13,658 nt of DNA from Smittium mucronatum (Eukaryota; Kickxellomycota; Harpellomycetes; Harpellales; Legeriomycetaceae). A program made the position numbers and the translations under genes. The stretch is taken from the NCBI GenBank assembly GCA_001953115.1, contig LSSL01003900.1, positions 1 to 13,658 of the forward strand, read 5' to 3'. Positions 10,011-13,658 of the stretch are shown here, piece after piece. The notes beneath the pieces are model-generated. The model saw nothing but the letters and a program-made list of their open reading frames with translations, did not search any database and was not told where the DNA came from. How positions within the stretch are numbered: position 1 is the first letter of the stretch; every line of letters starts with the position of its first letter.

Positions 10011-11472
10011 ACAATCGGGAATAAAGATTAAAGTGCGCAAATAGGAATCCAATAGATTTTTCGGGATCTAAAAGGGTTAAATCATCTTTAATGGTTGTTA
10101 TCAAAGGTTATTCTTGAAATTAAAAAAGTAATCTTCTGATATAAATATATCTGAAGAATGTACGGATTTGAGTAGATATTTAAATCAATCATTTCAATTA
10201 TAAGCATAAATTTATTCTTTTAAAGGTCCAAAAATTTATTAAATTTCGATTTAAGAAATTAAAAATTTTAAACTCTGTAGCGAAAAAATCAACACAATTA
10301 TTAAAACCGACTTTTAATAATTTCTTTGGAAAGCAGAAAAATGGAAAACTATAAGAAAGCCGGCTCCGGTGAGATAAAGAAAAAGGTCTAATTTGTACCA
10401 TCAATAATCCTTTCTGGTGCTAGACATAAAAAATAGTCAAGATTTTAGATATTGTGCAAATATACAGCTTAACGTTTCTATTATTCAGATCTTTTTTTTG
10501 GATATTTATAGAATATATCTTGGAAAATGTATTTCTTTTTTTCCCATTGAACCTATTCCAAATAATAATTTATTAGAGTTTTATTTATATTGAGTTATGA
10601 GCTTGGATATACCATAACTTCTTAATGCACATTGAGAAAAATAAAAAATTAAATGTATTGATCTATCAATATTTAGGCTAAATTAAAAAAAAATACGAAC
10701 TAATGGAATGATAAATTTTTTATTACTTGATAAAATAATAGATCAGCCATTTTAACCATGTTTACAGGCATATTTTATTTACTTTAACATATTGATATTT
10801 AAAGGAATATGATTTTTTTTAAAAAAAAATGAAAAAAGTGACGAAAATAGATTAATAAGTTTAAAAGAATAGATATGTAGAATTTTGAGGAACTACCCAA
10901 TTATATTAGTTTCTTTGTAATCTGATCTAAAATAAATGGAGTACTGATGGTTTACTGAGGTTGAAGATACTTTGGTAGTAAGGATACCCATTTTAGTATG
11001 ATTTACAGATCAGAAAGGATCGTTATTATTGGGTTTAGTTTAAAGTCAGGGTTTTATCTTTTGAAAACTTCCGAAATTTCCAATATAAAAAGGTCAACTT
11101 GGCGCGGCAGGGAATCAAAGAGACATCTTGTTTTTTAAAAGGAAAGACTGTTATCTTCTAATGCCGCATCTTTTCATTACGATTTTTTTTTACATTTGGA
11201 ATTCATACATTTTTTCATTACCTTATATTTCACAGAATTATAAAATCTAAAAAAAAATACCAAGAAATTGTATAAAAACCAAGAAGAAAAAATTTATTAT
11301 AAAGTTATTAACTTTATTATATAAAAAATCTTTATTAATCAAAATCGCCATGGGGGCAAAATTTGAAAGTTAAATTAAAACCATTAGAGCAGCAAATGAA
11401 CTTGCAGCTGCAGTGACAAAAGTTCTGGAAAAAAGAGAAACCTTAAAATATTTAATGAATATTTTACATTAG
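10011..11472 (+). pseudogene. Decayed Ty1/Copia pol: reverse transcriptase and RNase H relic
   Basis: No intact ORF remains, but landmarks occur in order. 10014: IGNK, where the family has IG.KWV at the start of RT. 10071: KGLNH, resembling the KARLVAKGxxQ end. 10340-10369: NGKL*ESRLR*, resembling YGLKQSPRLW with TGA at the Trp position. 10910-10939: F, N and W at the spacing of FMSNPxxxHW. 10965: RYFGSKD, then IVIIGFS at 11022-11039 with exact spacing to RYLKGT...IGYS. 11151: LLSSNAASF, where LSSTEAEY is expected. About 11268-11279: LYKNQ near the CDNQ site. 11404: AAAVTKVLEKRETLKYL, resembling ADxLTKxL at the C-terminus, then TAG at 11470. The frame beginning 10965 has a single stop in 92 codons. 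Small indels shift frame near 10950 and between about 11280 and 11374. Copia pol copies the element RNA into DNA; this one is dead. The family is named from remembered consensus motifs. Confidence 0.72.
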
Positions 11473-11504
11473 GCACACAGTTATAAAAATAAAAAAACAT
11501 GATG

Positions 11505-11524
11505 TTGCACCAGAAATCGTGCAA
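11505..11524. repeat. Small hairpin, 6-base arms TTGCAC/GTGCAA
   Basis: TTGCAC at 11505-11510 and GTGCAA at 11519-11524 enclose an 8-base loop, between the pol stop and the purine tract of the Copia relic. It has mixed composition, unlike the AT hairpins elsewhere. There is no U run after it and no reason to call it a terminator. Confidence 0.35.
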
Positions 11525-11549
11525 TTTAATCCAAAGATTTTAATTAGAT

Positions 11550-11570
11550 AAAATAGGGAAAATGAGGGAG
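11550..11570 (+). other. Candidate polypurine tract of the plus-strand Copia relic
   Basis: A purine-rich stretch with only two T residues ends AGGGAAAATGAGGGAG and is followed at once by TTTTTT. It begins about 80 bases after the pol stop at 11470. Copia elements usually have a G-rich purine tract directly before the 3' LTR, which starts TG. Here the following bases are TT, so the LTR start is changed or missing. An LTR-like end (TATAACA at 11664-11670) is too weak to annotate. Confidence 0.35.
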
Positions 11571-13658
11571 TTTTTTGCAGTAAAATTATGTTTAAATAAA
11601 AAAAATTGTGAGATTTTTAAACGTACAGTTCGTGTCGAATATAAAAATCATCTATGTGTTTCTTATAACAGGAATTTTCAGAATTCACTTTATTTTTATG
11701 ATAAAATTGTAAATTAGTTTTGTATACCTTTAATAATAAAAAAGTTTAACTTTTATTTATCATAATTTAAAGTTTTAAAAATCAAAGCCAATTTTTATAT
11801 TTTAGCATGAAGTTTAACTTTGTACTTGCAGATATCAATTAGGGTATTGGAGATATAGAATTTTTTCTAGATCAAAAATTTTAACCGATAGGGGTTTAAA
11901 ATTTTTATTCCAGACCATCTTTACTTGTAAAAACAGGAATGAATTATTTTTCCCGCTCATAAATAGATTTTATTGTCAAGATAGCTCAATCAAAGAATAA
12001 TTTTATTTAGCCAATTTAGAAAAATATGAAAGATTCATTTAAGAACTTTTCGTAAAACGCATAGTAATTAAGATTGCCTATAAAGGGGCCATTAGACTCC
12101 CGAAAATAAAAAGCTTCGAGTTCCAGATAATTATAAATTGTGAATAAAATTATCTATAACAATCTAGGCAGCTTTAAAAAAAAAAGATTAGGACCTAAAA
12201 ATAACAATCTTAAATATCAAATTAATGGGATTGATTTCTCGCAAAATTACGATGATTATTAGGCCCATACATGCAATAATAGTATGAAGATAAATTAGTA
12301 AAATTTCGCTTTTTATAATTTAATAATTTCGCATCTGAATTTTTTTATATTGTTTTATGAAAAAATATTAGTTACTCAGAGTTTCTACTATTATGGGAAA
12401 AATATTTTAAAATTATACATATTTTTTTCTCATATTTATTTATTGATTTGGGATATATTTTTATCACGTTAGGCGTAAGTAAAGAAAATGGGACTTTTGT
12501 AATCTTTTTTTTTTTTTTCTTATGAATCTTTATGTTTATTTCTTTGAGCAAATAGAAATGGCACAGAAAGGGCCGGTTGTTTCATAGACCCGAAAAAACT
12601 AATCAGGGGGTCTTATCTGCCAATATCTTTTATTAAATAAAAAATATATTATGAATCCAGTATATTACACTTATGAGTTCTTTTATGTAAAAAAATTGAA
12701 AAAATTCTGAAAAAAGTAGGCTCGTTATAAAAGTCGAAAATTTATCAGAATTATTTTTTTGCAATTATTGAATTCGAAATTTTTTGAGGAAAATATTTGT
12801 AAAAATTCAAATTATAATGGATTAAAAATTTTGTTAGGAAATTTTACTAAGAAAGTCGATACTGGAATCCTACAGTTTGTATCGAGTAATATTTTTGGAC
12901 CTAGTAAAAAAAATTATTATCAAGTTTTAACTTGACTTGAAAAAACTTATTTAAACTGGAAATATTAATATTTAATATTTTTTAATAATATTTCTAAATT
13001 AATTTTGCATATTTTATCTATCAAAAAAAGTACATAATTTGACTCAGTAATTATTAAAATTCGATTTTGTGGATAAAAATATTTCAGCTCACAATCTAAT
13101 AGAAAAAAAAACATCTAAAATTCAATTTTTCTGGTCTTTAGTTCAATTTGAAAATAAGTCAGTTTGAAAAAATCAACGAGAAATATATTTTATGAAAATA
13201 CATAAGATTTAGAGAATAAAAAGAAAACCACAAGAATTTCTCGGTTATCGCATCTAGAAAAAAAGTTGCTACATGGTGCCAAATTACCTATAGCTATTAA
13301 TTTATTTTAAACAAGAAAAAATGATTACAGGTTTATCATTACTTGAACGGGCCAGAAAAGCCAAAATTTATAAATTTAAACCCACCTCAAAAAAAATAAT
13401 TAGATTTTATAATAAAGCGTCTAAAAAAAATTAACTTTCAATTAAGATCTTTACAAACATTTTTATTTCTTATAGAGATTAAAATTATAATAATAATATA
13501 TGTCCAAAACCATCAATTTTTTTTATCAATAATTAATTGTTTTCAGGCTTTAATTGGGCGTATTTGAGCAAAAGTAAGACTTTTTTGAAGCTCTAAATAC
13601 CTAGATTAATTTTTTTCTATAAAATTTCTAATTAAAGGGTATTCTTTTTTTTTTTTTT
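11571..13658. other. AT-rich desert on the right flank
   Basis: No gene is seen. If the right Copia relic kept a 3' LTR it would start here, but without a second copy its end cannot be set. A patch at about 12555-12620 is richer (GGGCCGG, CAGGGGG) and has an open frame of about 35 codons that I do not recognise. T runs of 14 bases lie at 12505-12518 and at the window end (13645-13658, possibly longer beyond it). Confidence 0.55.
12505..12518. repeat. Poly(T) run of 14 bases
   Basis: An uninterrupted T tract followed by CTTATG. It is one of several long A or T homopolymers in the desert and is most simply explained by slippage in AT-rich DNA. Confidence 0.45.

Noticed and set aside
10198..10404. 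68-codon open frame on the minus strand
   Set aside because: It is antisense to the plus-strand Copia relic, has a composition-driven sequence, and its length is expected by chance here.
12921..12934. Palindrome CAAGTTTTAACTTG
   Set aside because: It is a single short inverted repeat with no neighbouring gene, repeat family or spacing pattern.

Overview
The window looks like nuclear DNA of a filamentous ascomycete fungus (lineage not resolvable from this sequence). It is an extremely AT-rich desert (about 22% GC in a 240-base stretch counted by hand at 5581-5820) with one well-preserved, intron-containing host gene of normal composition (48% GC in the line 8641-8700). That gene is the only one I can support. 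It lies on the minus strand at 7730-8754 and encodes an ER J-domain co-chaperone of the Erj5 family: signal peptide, J domain with HPD motif, one transmembrane segment and a basic tail. A 62-base intron splits the HPD histidine codon.

The desert looks like a transposon graveyard. Reading it frame by frame, I find two badly decayed Ty1/Copia-type retrotransposon pol relics. One is on the minus strand at the left edge (about 1-1345, running off the window). The other is on the plus strand at about 10011-11472. Each has reverse-transcriptase and RNase H landmarks in the right order, spread over several frames with stops. Distances between landmarks agree between the two copies within about 4 bases (about 320 and about 820 bases). 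They point outward, away from the Erj5 gene. A purine-rich tract about 80-100 bases past the plus-strand pol stop could be the polypurine primer site before a lost 3' LTR.

Layout: 1-1345 minus-strand Copia relic; 1346-7669 AT-rich with no recognisable gene (one 70-codon open frame at 4700 is within chance); 7670-8935 the Erj5 gene with its 3' signal and compact promoter; 8936-10010 AT-rich with a slightly richer patch and no gene; 10011-11570 plus-strand Copia relic and purine tract; 11571-13658 AT-rich and homopolymer-rich. I see no tRNA, rRNA, CRISPR array or bacterial-type signal.

The parts do not form a pathway. The picture is a housekeeping secretory-pathway gene kept intact inside mutated repeats. 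Motif assignments for the relics rest on remembered family consensus and hand-counted spacing; no alignment or search was run.
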